From: Actinomycetota bacterium | GTDB taxonomy: Bacteria; Actinomycetota; Actinomycetes; S36-B12; UBA5976 | Reading direction: 5' to 3' | Length of the DNA stretch: 49,693 bases | Assembly (NCBI GenBank): GCA_009923495.1 | Contig: RFTJ01000004.1 | Coordinates: 79,899 to 129,591 of the forward strand | Shown: one piece after another, positions 18,232 to 25,892 of the stretch | Position numbering within the stretch: the first letter of the stretch is position 1 | How the letters are laid out: every line of letters begins with the position of its first letter | The notes under the pieces: generated by a model | Seen by the model: the letters and a program-made list of their open reading frames with translations, nothing else | Databases searched by the model: none | Told to the model about the DNA's origin: nothing | Program-made: the position numbers and the translations under genes

Positions 18232-18936
18232 TTATTTACTCGAGAACGTTAAGGTGGTGCTTCCAATTTTTATGATTGAACCTTCTAAAAGAACTGTTTC
18301 GGAAATGGTTCTCCCATCGACCATAGTTCCATTTGTTGAGCCCAAATCACGAACCATCGTCTCAGAGCCCAAAACAATTGCACAGTGCAGTCGACTTATT
18401 CCTGGATCATCAATTTTAATTTCTGCTTGGTCGCCACGACCAACTTTTGTCACCGATTGCGTTAGCAAGAATTTTTCGCCAGAAACAGTGATTAAGTACG
18501 GTGGCGTAGAATCCGAGACCATATCTACGGAAATCACTGGCGCACCCCTGTCCACATTTGGCGCAGCAGCAAGTCCGGTTGTGCTATTCACTCGGAACAT
18601 CCCAGTTCCCAAATTGGCATCATGGCGGAAGGTGATGTTCATATTTGATTGCGCCACATAGTTCTGCTCAGCTGAATAATCGGTAGCTAACTTGGCTAAC
18701 TCAACTCCAAGCGGAATTAGATATGCTTCAAGGCGTTGATAATCCTGAGTCCCCAGGTCGATGATGAAGATATTTGGCACGGTAAGTCGTCCGGCTATTT
18801 CAGTAGCCTTGGCATCTAGCTCTTGCTGAAGCATCGCGCCTAATTCTGTGGGTTCAATCCCAGCTTTGAAGGCTTTAGAAAACGAGCCGTTTACCAGTTT
18901 GTCTAGCCGAGCCTCAAGGGAGTCCAACAAACCCAT
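18232..18936 (-). CDS. fhaA: FhaA: DUF3662 plus FHA domain protein
   Basis: A 234-residue protein with an N-terminal DUF3662 domain (about 1-110: MGLLDSLEARLDKLVNG, FKAGIEPTELGAMLQQELD) and a C-terminal FHA domain (about 150-232: VTKVGRGDQAEIKIDDPGIS, RLHCAI, VRDLGSTNGTMVDG). It is much shorter than mycobacterial FhaA because the repetitive linker is almost absent. FhaA binds phosphorylated PknB and the MviN pseudokinase domain in mycobacteria. I chose ATG at 18936, preceded by GGGGGTG, instead of the in-frame ATG at 18960. First gene of the fhaA-fhaB-pstP-rodA-pbpA-pknB operon. Confidence 0.93.
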   Translation of the reverse strand: MGLLDSLEARLDKLVNGSFSKAFKAGIEPTELGAMLQQELDAKATEIAGRLTVPNIFIIDLGTQDYQRLEAYLIPLGVELAKLATDYSAEQNYVAQSNMNITFRHDANLGTGMFRVNSTTGLAAAPNVDRGAPVISVDMVSDSTPPYLITVSGEKFLLTQSVTKVGRGDQAEIKIDDPGISRLHCAIVLGSETMVRDLGSTNGTMVDGRTISETVLLEGSIIKIGSTTLTFSSK

Positions 18937-19060
18937 ATCGCACCCCCAAGACCTAGGCATCTGTACATATCCATGTTACTTGGCAATGTTTAAGTTATCT
19001 GGGTACTGATACGGCAACTTTGCTCACATTTATGCCTGGGTGGTAGCGTTTCGCAGGTAC

Positions 19061-19144
19061 GCGCGAGTGGCGGAATTGGCAGACGCGCTGGCTTCAGGTG
19101 CCAGTGCCCGCAAGGGTGTAGGGGTTCAAGTCCCCTCTCGCGCA
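19061..19144 (+). tRNA. tRNA-Leu (anticodon CAG)
   Basis: An 84-base class II tRNA. Acceptor GCGCGAG (19061-19067) pairs with CTCGCGC (19137-19143), followed by discriminator A. The D-loop is of the usual GGCGGAATTGGCAGACGC type. Anticodon stem CTGGC/GCCAG encloses TTCAGGT, giving CAG. A long variable arm (TGCCCGCAAGGGTGT) and the TTC loop GGGGTTCAAGTCCCC follow. The CCA end is not fully encoded. It decodes CTG leucine codons. The last 19 bases are antisense to the end of the neighbouring GH16 gene. Confidence 0.97.
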
Positions 19145-19947
19145 CCGCATAGATTAACTTCGCCAATTCCATCAATTGAGTAATGCCGAATGTAATCGAT
19201 TGAAAGTTCAGCGCTGAGTAACTTTGGATCAATGCCGTTAGGAACGAAAACCCCACCCATCGCCAGATTTATCAGAATGAAAAATGGTTGATCAAAAACC
19301 CATTCACTTCCATAGCCCTGGGCATCTAGTTTTGATTTTTTTGAAATTGACTGCCCATCAACAAACCACTCAATTTCCCCGGGCAACCAATTTATTGCGT
19401 AAGTATGAAACTCATCAGTCAAGGTGTCTTCAACTAGCACTCGATTAGTAAGTGGATTATCACCAAAGTAACCGGGACCGTGCAAGCTGGCAACAACCTC
19501 ATTCTTAATGTCGCCAACTTCGATGATGTCGATCTCCCCGCACGCAGGCCAGCCAACCTCTGCAATCCTTGCTCCCAGCATCCAAAACGCTGGCCAACTG
19601 CCTTGGCCGTTAGGCATTTTAATCCTTGCCTCAATTCGACCGTACTTAAAGTGCACCTTGTCCTTGGTGTTTAATCGCGAACTATAAAATTCAACCCGAG
19701 GATCACCGCTTGCAAGTGGGTCACCATCAGAAAGTCGCTCTGCCCGAATAACTAGGTTGCCCGAACCATCAAAAGTTGCATTTTGATCGGTGTAGTACTC
19801 GTGCTCTTGATTGCCCCAGCCATCTGAACCAGTTCCGATGTCGTAGTTCCAATAGTTATCGGAATCTGGACGTACTCCAGTTGGACCGTCAAATTCTTGT
19901 CCCCAAAGTAGGGACAGATTCAGTGCATCGTCTTTACTATCGCTCAT
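19126..19947 (-). CDS. GH16 beta-glucanase without signal peptide
   Basis: A 273-residue glycoside hydrolase family 16 protein of the laminarinase type. The domain starts almost at once (LLWGQEFDGP at 13-22), so no signal peptide is present. Motifs are FKYGRIEARIKMP (100-112), WPAFWMLG and the catalytic GEIDIIE (nucleophile E138, acid/base E143). The fold ends with IDYIRHYS; about 16 further residues run into the antisense of tRNA-Leu, with the stop inside the tRNA. It is a tandem paralogue of the secreted GH16 gene 28 bases upstream. Probable role: cutting imported beta-1,3-gluco-oligosaccharides in the cytoplasm (inferred). No clear ribosome site precedes the ATG. Confidence 0.88.
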   Translation of the reverse strand: MSDSKDDALNLSLLWGQEFDGPTGVRPDSDNYWNYDIGTGSDGWGNQEHEYYTDQNATFDGSGNLVIRAERLSDGDPLASGDPRVEFYSSRLNTKDKVHFKYGRIEARIKMPNGQGSWPAFWMLGARIAEVGWPACGEIDIIEVGDIKNEVVASLHGPGYFGDNPLTNRVLVEDTLTDEFHTYAINWLPGEIEWFVDGQSISKKSKLDAQGYGSEWVFDQPFFILINLAMGGVFVPNGIDPKLLSAELSIDYIRHYSIDGIGEVNLCGAREGT

Positions 19948-19975
19948 AAATTAATCAGGCAAGTGAATGAATAAT

Positions 19976-20941
19976 TTAGTAGCGGTACAACTTGCCGAAC
20001 GTCTTGCTGCCCTGCTTGATCTGGAAGTAGCGAATGTAGTCCACCTTCATTTGAGCTGACTTCAACATCGGATCTGGAGTGCCACCTACATAGTTTCCAC
20101 CCATGGCCAAGTTCAAGATTAGGAAGAATTCTTGGTCGTAAACCCATCTTCCGTTATAAGCCGCGCCAGTTACTTCAGATCGGGTCAAGGTGTAATGCGG
20201 TACGCCATCTAGGTAGAACACAAACTTTGTTGGGAACCAATCCATTCGGAACACGTGATAACCCTCATACAGCGGTGAATCAACTTGCTTACCGCCATTA
20301 GTAATGCCGCCAGCGCCAAAGTTAACCGGCCCGTGAATTGTGCTATTGGCAACGTATGGATCAGTGCCAACTTCAACAATGTCGATTTCACCGCAGGTCG
20401 GCCAGTTCACTCTGTTGATGTTTTTACCTAGGAGCCACAATGCTGGCCATGTGCCATCACCTTTGGGCATCTTGATCCGAGCTTCGATTCGACCATATTT
20501 GAAACCTAATTTGCCCTGAGTGTTCAAACGTGCGCTGAAGAATGAGCAATTAGCACAACTATCAGCTTCAATGCTGTCAGGCGGAATCTTGTTTGCTGTG
20601 ATGACTAGTGATCCGTTTCCAGTGCAAACAGTTTTCTTCTTTCCTTTGACAGTTTTCGTTATCGCACCACAATCTGTTCGCGCATTAGACATGGTGTAGT
20701 ACTCGTTCTCGTTATTTCCCCAGCCGCCATTGTTTCCAATGTCGTAATTCCAAATGTTCTCATTGGGCCAAGCACGAGTCTTGCCATTGAACTCCTCTTT
20801 CCAAAGGAGTTTGTAGCTCGATTTAACTGCAGCAGTTTTACCGGAAGTCGCTGCAGCTGAATTAACACTCGGGGCAATTAGCAAAGGCAAGGCAACCACA
20901 ATCGCGATTGCGCCAATTACGGAGCGGCGGGGAGACTTCAT
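19976..20941 (-). CDS. Secreted GH16 beta-glucanase (laminarinase-like)
   Basis: A 321-residue enzyme with a Sec signal peptide (basic MKSPRR, hydrophobic 7-24, likely cleavage near AAA at 29-31). The GH16 domain spans about 43-315: LLWKEEFNGK, FKYGRIEARIKMPKGDG, WPALWLLG and catalytic GEIDIVE with E185 and E190. An extra loop with four cysteines (C91, C106, C129, C132) could form disulphides outside the cell. I take the ATG at 20941 because AAAGG stands before it; the ATG at 20959 has no ribosome site. Likely hydrolyses beta-1,3- or mixed-linked glucan extracellularly. Divergent from the sugar ABC operon across a shared regulatory region. Confidence 0.9.
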   Translation of the reverse strand: MKSPRRSVIGAIAIVVALPLLIAPSVNSAAATSGKTAAVKSSYKLLWKEEFNGKTRAWPNENIWNYDIGNNGGWGNNENEYYTMSNARTDCGAITKTVKGKKKTVCTGNGSLVITANKIPPDSIEADSCANCSFFSARLNTQGKLGFKYGRIEARIKMPKGDGTWPALWLLGKNINRVNWPTCGEIDIVEVGTDPYVANSTIHGPVNFGAGGITNGGKQVDSPLYEGYHVFRMDWFPTKFVFYLDGVPHYTLTRSEVTGAAYNGRWVYDQEFFLILNLAMGGNYVGGTPDPMLKSAQMKVDYIRYFQIKQGSKTFGKLYRY

Positions 20942-21095
20942 CAAGGTAAAACCTTTCATTGTGATTCAGTAAGCATAAGCACCGAATTATCTACCCGCAC
21001 AAGATGAAAATTACGACTGCATTATTGGTTTTCCCGACTACCCTAACCACCACACATTTGAATTGTAACAATTTCGTTATGAAAGGTTAAATCAG

Positions 21096-21124
21096 TTGCA
21101 ATGGGGGGATAAGCGGGTTAGGTT
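21096..21124 (+). promoter_or_regulatory. Candidate promoter of the glucan transport operon
   Basis: TTGCAA (21096-21101) and TAGGTT (21119-21124) at 17-base spacing could be the -35 and -10 elements. The LacI-type palindrome begins eight bases downstream, a usual repressor position. The rest of the 317-base region between the two GH16/ABC starts shows no further gene. Weak match, by eye. Confidence 0.3.
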
Positions 21125-21131
21125 CAGCATA

Positions 21132-21163
21132 CCGTGAAATCGCTTTCGTAACCGCTTTCACGG
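21132..21163. promoter_or_regulatory. LacI-type operator pair in the glucan locus
   Basis: CCGTGAAA (21132-21139) and TTTCACGG (21156-21163) form a perfect inverted repeat. Inside lie two CG-centred sites, TGAAATCGCTTTCG and GTAACCGCTTTCAC, each close to the TGAAA-CG-TTTCA operator of LacI-family repressors. The locus encodes its own LacI protein (25893-26897), the obvious candidate binder. A near copy of one site is at 32115-32133. Confidence 0.72.
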
Positions 21164-21170
21164 AAACTCA

Positions 21171-21232
21171 AACCTACGAGGTAGGTTGTGGGGCTCTCGG
21201 TTGACCGTCGCACAGCGTTTGATCGGGAGCCC
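21171..21232 (+). promoter_or_regulatory. Two consecutive leader hairpins before the sugar-binding protein gene
   Basis: Hairpin 1 is AACCTAC-GAG-GTAGGTT (21171-21187), seven perfect pairs with a three-base loop. Hairpin 2 pairs GGGCTCTCG (21191-21199) with CGGGAGCCC (21224-21232), nine pairs with one G-T wobble around a 24-base loop. The structured stretch ends 26 bases before the start codon and leaves the AGGAG site free. There is no T-run, so I do not call it a terminator. It may stabilise the mRNA or be a cis-acting element; unknown. Confidence 0.5.
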
Positions 21233-21258
21233 TATTTGAGACTTTTTAGGAGCATAAC

Positions 21259-22557
21259 ATGGCACAGCGCAACTTCGTGGCCAAAATTTCATTCCTCTTT
21301 GTAGCCACGGCACTGCTGTTTGGCACGATTGCAGCTGCGCCGGCGAAAGCTGCGCCGAAAATCACTTTGAACATTTGGACGTTTGGAAATGTCATCGAGC
21401 CAAAGATGAAAGCTCGTTACGAGAAGTTGCATCCAAACATCAAAATCGTTGCAACGAATAAGGGCGGACCTGATCAGCTTGCACAGGCACTCATCGTTGC
21501 GTTTCAGGCACACCGCACGCCAGACATTGCGGCGATTGAAACATCTTGGTCAGGCTTGTTCCGCGACTACCCAAAAAACTTTGTTGATTTGCGTAAAGCT
21601 CCTTACAACGCAAACAAGATCAAAGGCAACTACGTTGGCTGGCGCTGGGCACAAGGAACTGGCAAAGGTGGCGAAGTAATCGGCTTGCCTACCGATGTAG
21701 GTGGCCTAGAAGTTGCCTATCGAGTTGATCTTTTCAAGCAAGCGGGATTGCCAACCAACCGCGATGCAGTTGGCAAATTGTGGCCAACATGGGACAAATT
21801 TATTGAGGTTGGAAAAACTTACAACAAAAAAATGAAGCGTTGCGTAGATAAGTCAAAGACCAAGTCTTGCTTCATTGATTCATCTGGAACAATTTTCCAA
21901 GCAGTATTGAATCAAGGTACGCAAAAGTTCTACAAGGCACCAGGCAAGGTTGACTATCAGAATCGTCAGGTACGCAACGCATTCAATCAAACTGGTAAGG
22001 CGTTAACTGCTGGAATCGGATCACGCATTGCGCCTTACACAGGTGACTGGTACGCGGGCATGAACAAGGGTACTTTCGCGACCTTGTTGGCGCCAGCATG
22101 GCAGCTTGATTACATCAAGCAGTACGCGCCAAAGACTAAAGGCAAATGGGACGTTGCAAAGGTGCCTGGCGGCGGTGGCAACATCGGTGGCAGCCAATTG
22201 ACGATTCCTAAAGCAGCTGTTAACAAGGCAGAAGCCTGGAAGTTCATGTCCTGGTACTTAGCACCTGCGCAGCAGCTCACCGTATTTAAAGAATACGGTT
22301 TGTTCCCATCGGCAAAGGTCCTTTACAACAAGCCAGCTATTCAGAATTACAAGGATCCGTTCTTCCGAAACGCACCAATTGGAAAAATTTATGCTTCTGG
22401 CGCGTTGAAGCTTAAGCCGATTTACGAAGGACCAAAAGAGCGAGCCATCATGTCTATTTATGGACAGGCGCTTGGTCGAATCGAAGCTAAGAAGCAGAAT
22501 ACTTCGCAGGCTTGGAGTCAAGCGGTGAATGACATTAAGACTGCTTTGAATCGTTAA
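21259..22557 (+). CDS. ABC sugar transporter substrate-binding protein
   Basis: A 432-residue extracellular solute-binding protein of family 1 (maltose/oligosaccharide type). A signal peptide (hydrophobic 10-27) ends in APAKA around residue 31; no lipobox cysteine is present, unusual for a Gram-positive binding protein. The mature part has NIWTFGNVIEPKMKARYEKL, HRTPDIAAIETSWSGLF, WAQGTGKGGEVIGLPTDVG and, late, AEAWKFMSWYLAP. AGGAG precedes the ATG. First gene of an operon with two permeases, a GH1 glucosidase and a LacI repressor, so the ligand is probably a beta-gluco-oligosaccharide. Confidence 0.9.
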   Translation: MAQRNFVAKISFLFVATALLFGTIAAAPAKAAPKITLNIWTFGNVIEPKMKARYEKLHPNIKIVATNKGGPDQLAQALIVAFQAHRTPDIAAIETSWSGLFRDYPKNFVDLRKAPYNANKIKGNYVGWRWAQGTGKGGEVIGLPTDVGGLEVAYRVDLFKQAGLPTNRDAVGKLWPTWDKFIEVGKTYNKKMKRCVDKSKTKSCFIDSSGTIFQAVLNQGTQKFYKAPGKVDYQNRQVRNAFNQTGKALTAGIGSRIAPYTGDWYAGMNKGTFATLLAPAWQLDYIKQYAPKTKGKWDVAKVPGGGGNIGGSQLTIPKAAVNKAEAWKFMSWYLAPAQQLTVFKEYGLFPSAKVLYNKPAIQNYKDPFFRNAPIGKIYASGALKLKPIYEGPKERAIMSIYGQALGRIEAKKQNTSQAWSQAVNDIKTALNR

Positions 22558-22593
22558 TCAGCGTAGACATTTCTTGGATTGGGGAGAACTTTC

Positions 22594-23595
22594 GTGAGTG
22601 CTGCATCTTTAACTCAAGAGCCGGTAACCGGCTCGAAGAGAGGTCGCAAAACTCGCGCCCCAAAGCAAACAAATCCTTGGAAACGATCTAATAACAACAG
22701 TACAAAGCGCGCCGAGAACTGGTGGTCTCAGCTTTTCATTTCACCATTCTTTGTGATGTTCATAATTTTTGGCTTCCTACCGATTGCGTATTCTGTTTAT
22801 CTTGCGTTCTTCAGGTGGGAGCCACTGGATTCAACACAGAACTTTGTTGGTCTCGATAACTTCCGAAACCTCTGGCAGGATCCAATTTTCTGGCAGTCAA
22901 CACGTAACACATTCAGTATCTGGTTCTTTTCCACCATTCCCCAGATGGCAATGGCGTTAGGACTGGCTAGCATTTTGCGAAATCCAAGATTGCGATTTCG
23001 CCTTTTTTGGCAGACCGTATTTTTGGTACCAAACATCACTTCGGTTGTTGCCGTTGCTGTTGTATTCGGCCAATTATTCGGCCGAGACTATGGCTTGATT
23101 AATTATGTACTGCACATTTTTGGTTTTGCCAATATTGATTGGCAGGAACGCACTCTTGCATCACACATCGCGATTGCAACAATGATCACTTGGCGCTGGG
23201 TCGGCTACAACAGTCTAATTTTTTTGGCTTCAATGAATGCAATTCCAAATGATCTTTACGAGTCAGCTTCGCTAGATGGTGCGAATAGATGGCAACAATT
23301 CCGATATGTGACTTTGCCACAACTTCGTAACACCATAACCTTCATGCTCATTGTTGGAACTATCGGCGGACTTCAGGTGTTTGCTGAACCAGCAACTTTT
23401 GGCGGAAATCTCAGCGGTGGTTCAGCCGGACAATTCTCAACATTGACTTTGTATTTATTCCGCAACGTTCAGGAGTACACAGCCTATGGATATGCGGCGG
23501 CAATCGGCATCGGTATCACAGTAATTGTGCTGATTATTTCAGCTATCAATTTTGGTCTGACGCGTCGAATCGCTAGTGAGGATGCTAAAAAATGA
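22594..23595 (+). CDS. ABC sugar transporter permease (MalF type)
   Basis: A 333-residue inner-membrane permease. A basic, low-complexity N-terminal tail (about 45 residues) precedes six helices, starting with FISPFFVMFIIFGFLPIAYS. The EAA loop that contacts the ATPase reads ESASLDGANRWQQFRYVTLP. I start at GTG 22594, preceded by GGGGAGA, not at the TTG 15 bases earlier. It overlaps the next permease by four bases. No ATP-binding subunit is encoded in the operon; a shared MsmK-type ATPase elsewhere is expected. Confidence 0.92.
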   Translation: MSAASLTQEPVTGSKRGRKTRAPKQTNPWKRSNNNSTKRAENWWSQLFISPFFVMFIIFGFLPIAYSVYLAFFRWEPLDSTQNFVGLDNFRNLWQDPIFWQSTRNTFSIWFFSTIPQMAMALGLASILRNPRLRFRLFWQTVFLVPNITSVVAVAVVFGQLFGRDYGLINYVLHIFGFANIDWQERTLASHIAIATMITWRWVGYNSLIFLASMNAIPNDLYESASLDGANRWQQFRYVTLPQLRNTITFMLIVGTIGGLQVFAEPATFGGNLSGGSAGQFSTLTLYLFRNVQEYTAYGYAAAIGIGITVIVLIISAINFGLTRRIASEDAKK

Positions 23596-24488
23596 GTAGC
23601 GCAGAGTTAGCAATTGATGCCCAGGCTCCAGCAGCCCGTCAGGTAAAACGAAATAAGACTTCCCGACACAAGCGCATGTCTCCGGTAAGTTACGTCATGC
23701 TGTTAATCGTTGCCTTTTTATCCTTCTTCCCTTTCTATTGGATGTTTGTAGTTGCATCGAGCACCTCAGATGTAATTGCACAGACCCCACCCTCAGTAAT
23801 CCCGGGCAATAATTTCTTCCGTGAAGTCAAGGCAGTATTTGAGGTAGTGCCATTTGGTCGCAATATGCTGAACACCTTGATTGTGTGTTTGTCAGTAGCC
23901 ACGGCGCAGGTTTTCTTTTCCTCAATTGCTGGCTTTGCGTTTGCGAAATTACAATTCCGTGGCAAGAAAGCTTTAATTCTTTTCATAATTGGCACCATGA
24001 TGATGCCAAGTCAACTTGGCCTTGTTCCGATGTTCCTTTTGCTTTCAAAATTGAACTGGATTAACGAACTTAAAGCCTTGATTATTCCTGCGCTCGTGAC
24101 GGCTTTTGGTGTCTTTTGGATGCGCCAAGTTATTGATGCCCAGATTCCGAACGAATTGCTCGAGGCCGCCAGCATTGACGGAGCCTCAATCCCGCGCATC
24201 TATCGGAGCATGATTGTGCCGGCCATTTTGCCAAGCGCATTTGTCCTAGGGCTGTTTAGTTTCTTGGCTTCATGGAACGATTATTTGATGCCACTGCTAG
24301 TTCTCCAAGAGCCAGATCGTTTCACACTTCAGGTGGCAATCAGTCAGTTGAACACTAAGGCCTACGGCATGGACTACAACATCGTTATGGCTGGCTCCTT
24401 TATGGCCACCGCCCCGCTCTTACTTCTGTTCGTCTTCGTCGGTCGGCGCCTAGTAACCGGCGTTATGGATGGAGCGGTGAAGGGTTAA
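23592..24488 (+). CDS. ABC sugar transporter permease (MalG type)
   Basis: A 298-residue inner-membrane permease with a basic N-terminus and six helices (first FLSFFPFYWMFVVASST, near residue 45). The EAA loop reads EAASIDGASIPRIYRSMIVP. It pairs with the preceding permease (ATGA overlap) and is followed after two bases by the GH1 gene, so import and hydrolysis are cotranscribed. Confidence 0.93.
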   Translation: MSSAELAIDAQAPAARQVKRNKTSRHKRMSPVSYVMLLIVAFLSFFPFYWMFVVASSTSDVIAQTPPSVIPGNNFFREVKAVFEVVPFGRNMLNTLIVCLSVATAQVFFSSIAGFAFAKLQFRGKKALILFIIGTMMMPSQLGLVPMFLLLSKLNWINELKALIIPALVTAFGVFWMRQVIDAQIPNELLEAASIDGASIPRIYRSMIVPAILPSAFVLGLFSFLASWNDYLMPLLVLQEPDRFTLQVAISQLNTKAYGMDYNIVMAGSFMATAPLLLLFVFVGRRLVTGVMDGAVKG

Positions 24489-24490
24489 CC

Positions 24491-25885
24491 ATGAAATTTC
24501 CAGCAGACTTTAACTGGGGTGTAGCGACCTCTAGTTACCAAATCGAAGGGGCGACATCAGCTGATGGTCGTGGCCCAAGTATTTGGGATACGTTCTGCGC
24601 TACCCCAGGAAAAGTTGTTAACGCTGAATCTGGCGATGTTGCCTGTGATCACTACCATCGTTATCCCGAGGACATCGCCATCATGAAAGAACTTGGTGTA
24701 ACTAGTTATCGCTTCTCCATCTCTTGGCCACGCCTATTTCCAAATGGTGATCAGGTTCGCGAAGAACGAGGTTTTACCTTCTACAACAACTTGATAAACG
24801 AATTACTTGCCAATGACATTGAACCAATAGTTACCCTTTACCACTGGGATTTACCGCAAGCACTTGAAGATAAGGGCGGTTGGGCCAATCGAGAGATAGT
24901 GAAAAGTTTTGCTGATTATGCAACAGCTTGCGCGCAGGCATTTGGCGACCGAGTAACCAACTGGATTACCTTGAATGAACCTTGGGTATTCACCTGGCTT
25001 GGATACTTAGCTGGAGTTCATGCCCCGGGCCGTACTGAGCTAGCGGCAAGCATCGCTGCTGCTCATCACACCTCTCTTGCTCATGCCCAAGGGCTTCGGG
25101 CGATCAAGTCTGTAAACCCAGATTTCAAGGTAGGCATTGCTTTGAACATGTCTAACTATCGGGTGACGGATGAAAGCAACCCAGAGTTGCGCAGAGTCGA
25201 ATCGCTGCTAGACGGACACCTGAATCGATGGTGGTTAGATGCTATGTATTACGGTCAGTATCCAAGTGAAGTGGTTGCTGAACTCGGTGAAAATCTAGGA
25301 AGAGTTTTCCTGCCAGGAGATGCAGAGTTAATTCAGACCCAGACTGATTTTATTGGGGTGAATTATTACTCAGATAATTTCATCTCCGCTCCTAAGCCCG
25401 ACCAATTCACCAATAAAGTATCTGGCCACTTCCCATTCGTTGTGAACTTTGATAGCAGTGCTCCTCTGCCACATACCGACATGGGTTGGCCAATCACCCC
25501 GACTGGTCTGTATGACCTATTAGTGCGCATCAATCGTGATTGGCCAATGGTTACCAACATTGCCATTACAGAAAATGGCGCCGCCTACCCTGAAGAGCCG
25601 GACGAGGATGGAATTGTCTTTGACGAGCGACGAGTCACTTACCTTGAAACCCACCTAACTGCTGTCGCGGATGCGATTGCCGATGGAGTTCCAGTGGCCT
25701 CGTACTTCGCTTGGTCGTTAATGGATAACTTTGAATGGGCCGAAGGATACGCAAAGCGATTTGGGCTAGTGCACGTAGATTTCAAAACTCTTGAGCGGAC
25801 CCTGAAAAATAGTGCGAAGTATTACCAAGATGTAATCAAACAGCAGCGCACGCATGGCAATCCAGCCCTAATTTCTTTGGCATAA
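24491..25885 (+). CDS. GH1 beta-glucosidase
   Basis: A 464-residue cytoplasmic (beta/alpha)8 enzyme that removes glucose from beta-gluco-oligosaccharides. It has the N-terminal family signature FNWGVATSSYQIEGA, acid/base E163 in TLNEPW, NYYSDN near 290, nucleophile E361 in ITENGAAY, and SLMDNFEWAEGY near the C-terminus. Length is normal for bacterial GH1. No signal peptide. Placed two bases after the permease and seven before lacI, so it most likely finishes the oligosaccharides brought in by the ABC system. Confidence 0.95.
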   Translation: MKFPADFNWGVATSSYQIEGATSADGRGPSIWDTFCATPGKVVNAESGDVACDHYHRYPEDIAIMKELGVTSYRFSISWPRLFPNGDQVREERGFTFYNNLINELLANDIEPIVTLYHWDLPQALEDKGGWANREIVKSFADYATACAQAFGDRVTNWITLNEPWVFTWLGYLAGVHAPGRTELAASIAAAHHTSLAHAQGLRAIKSVNPDFKVGIALNMSNYRVTDESNPELRRVESLLDGHLNRWWLDAMYYGQYPSEVVAELGENLGRVFLPGDAELIQTQTDFIGVNYYSDNFISAPKPDQFTNKVSGHFPFVVNFDSSAPLPHTDMGWPITPTGLYDLLVRINRDWPMVTNIAITENGAAYPEEPDEDGIVFDERRVTYLETHLTAVADAIADGVPVASYFAWSLMDNFEWAEGYAKRFGLVHVDFKTLERTLKNSAKYYQDVIKQQRTHGNPALISLA

Positions 25886-25892
25886 TTAGGCT

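Noticed and set aside
17783-18661. Long plus-strand open frame of 292 codons
   Set aside because: It is antisense to both fhaB and fhaA, which show clear FHA motifs, and its product has no recognisable features.
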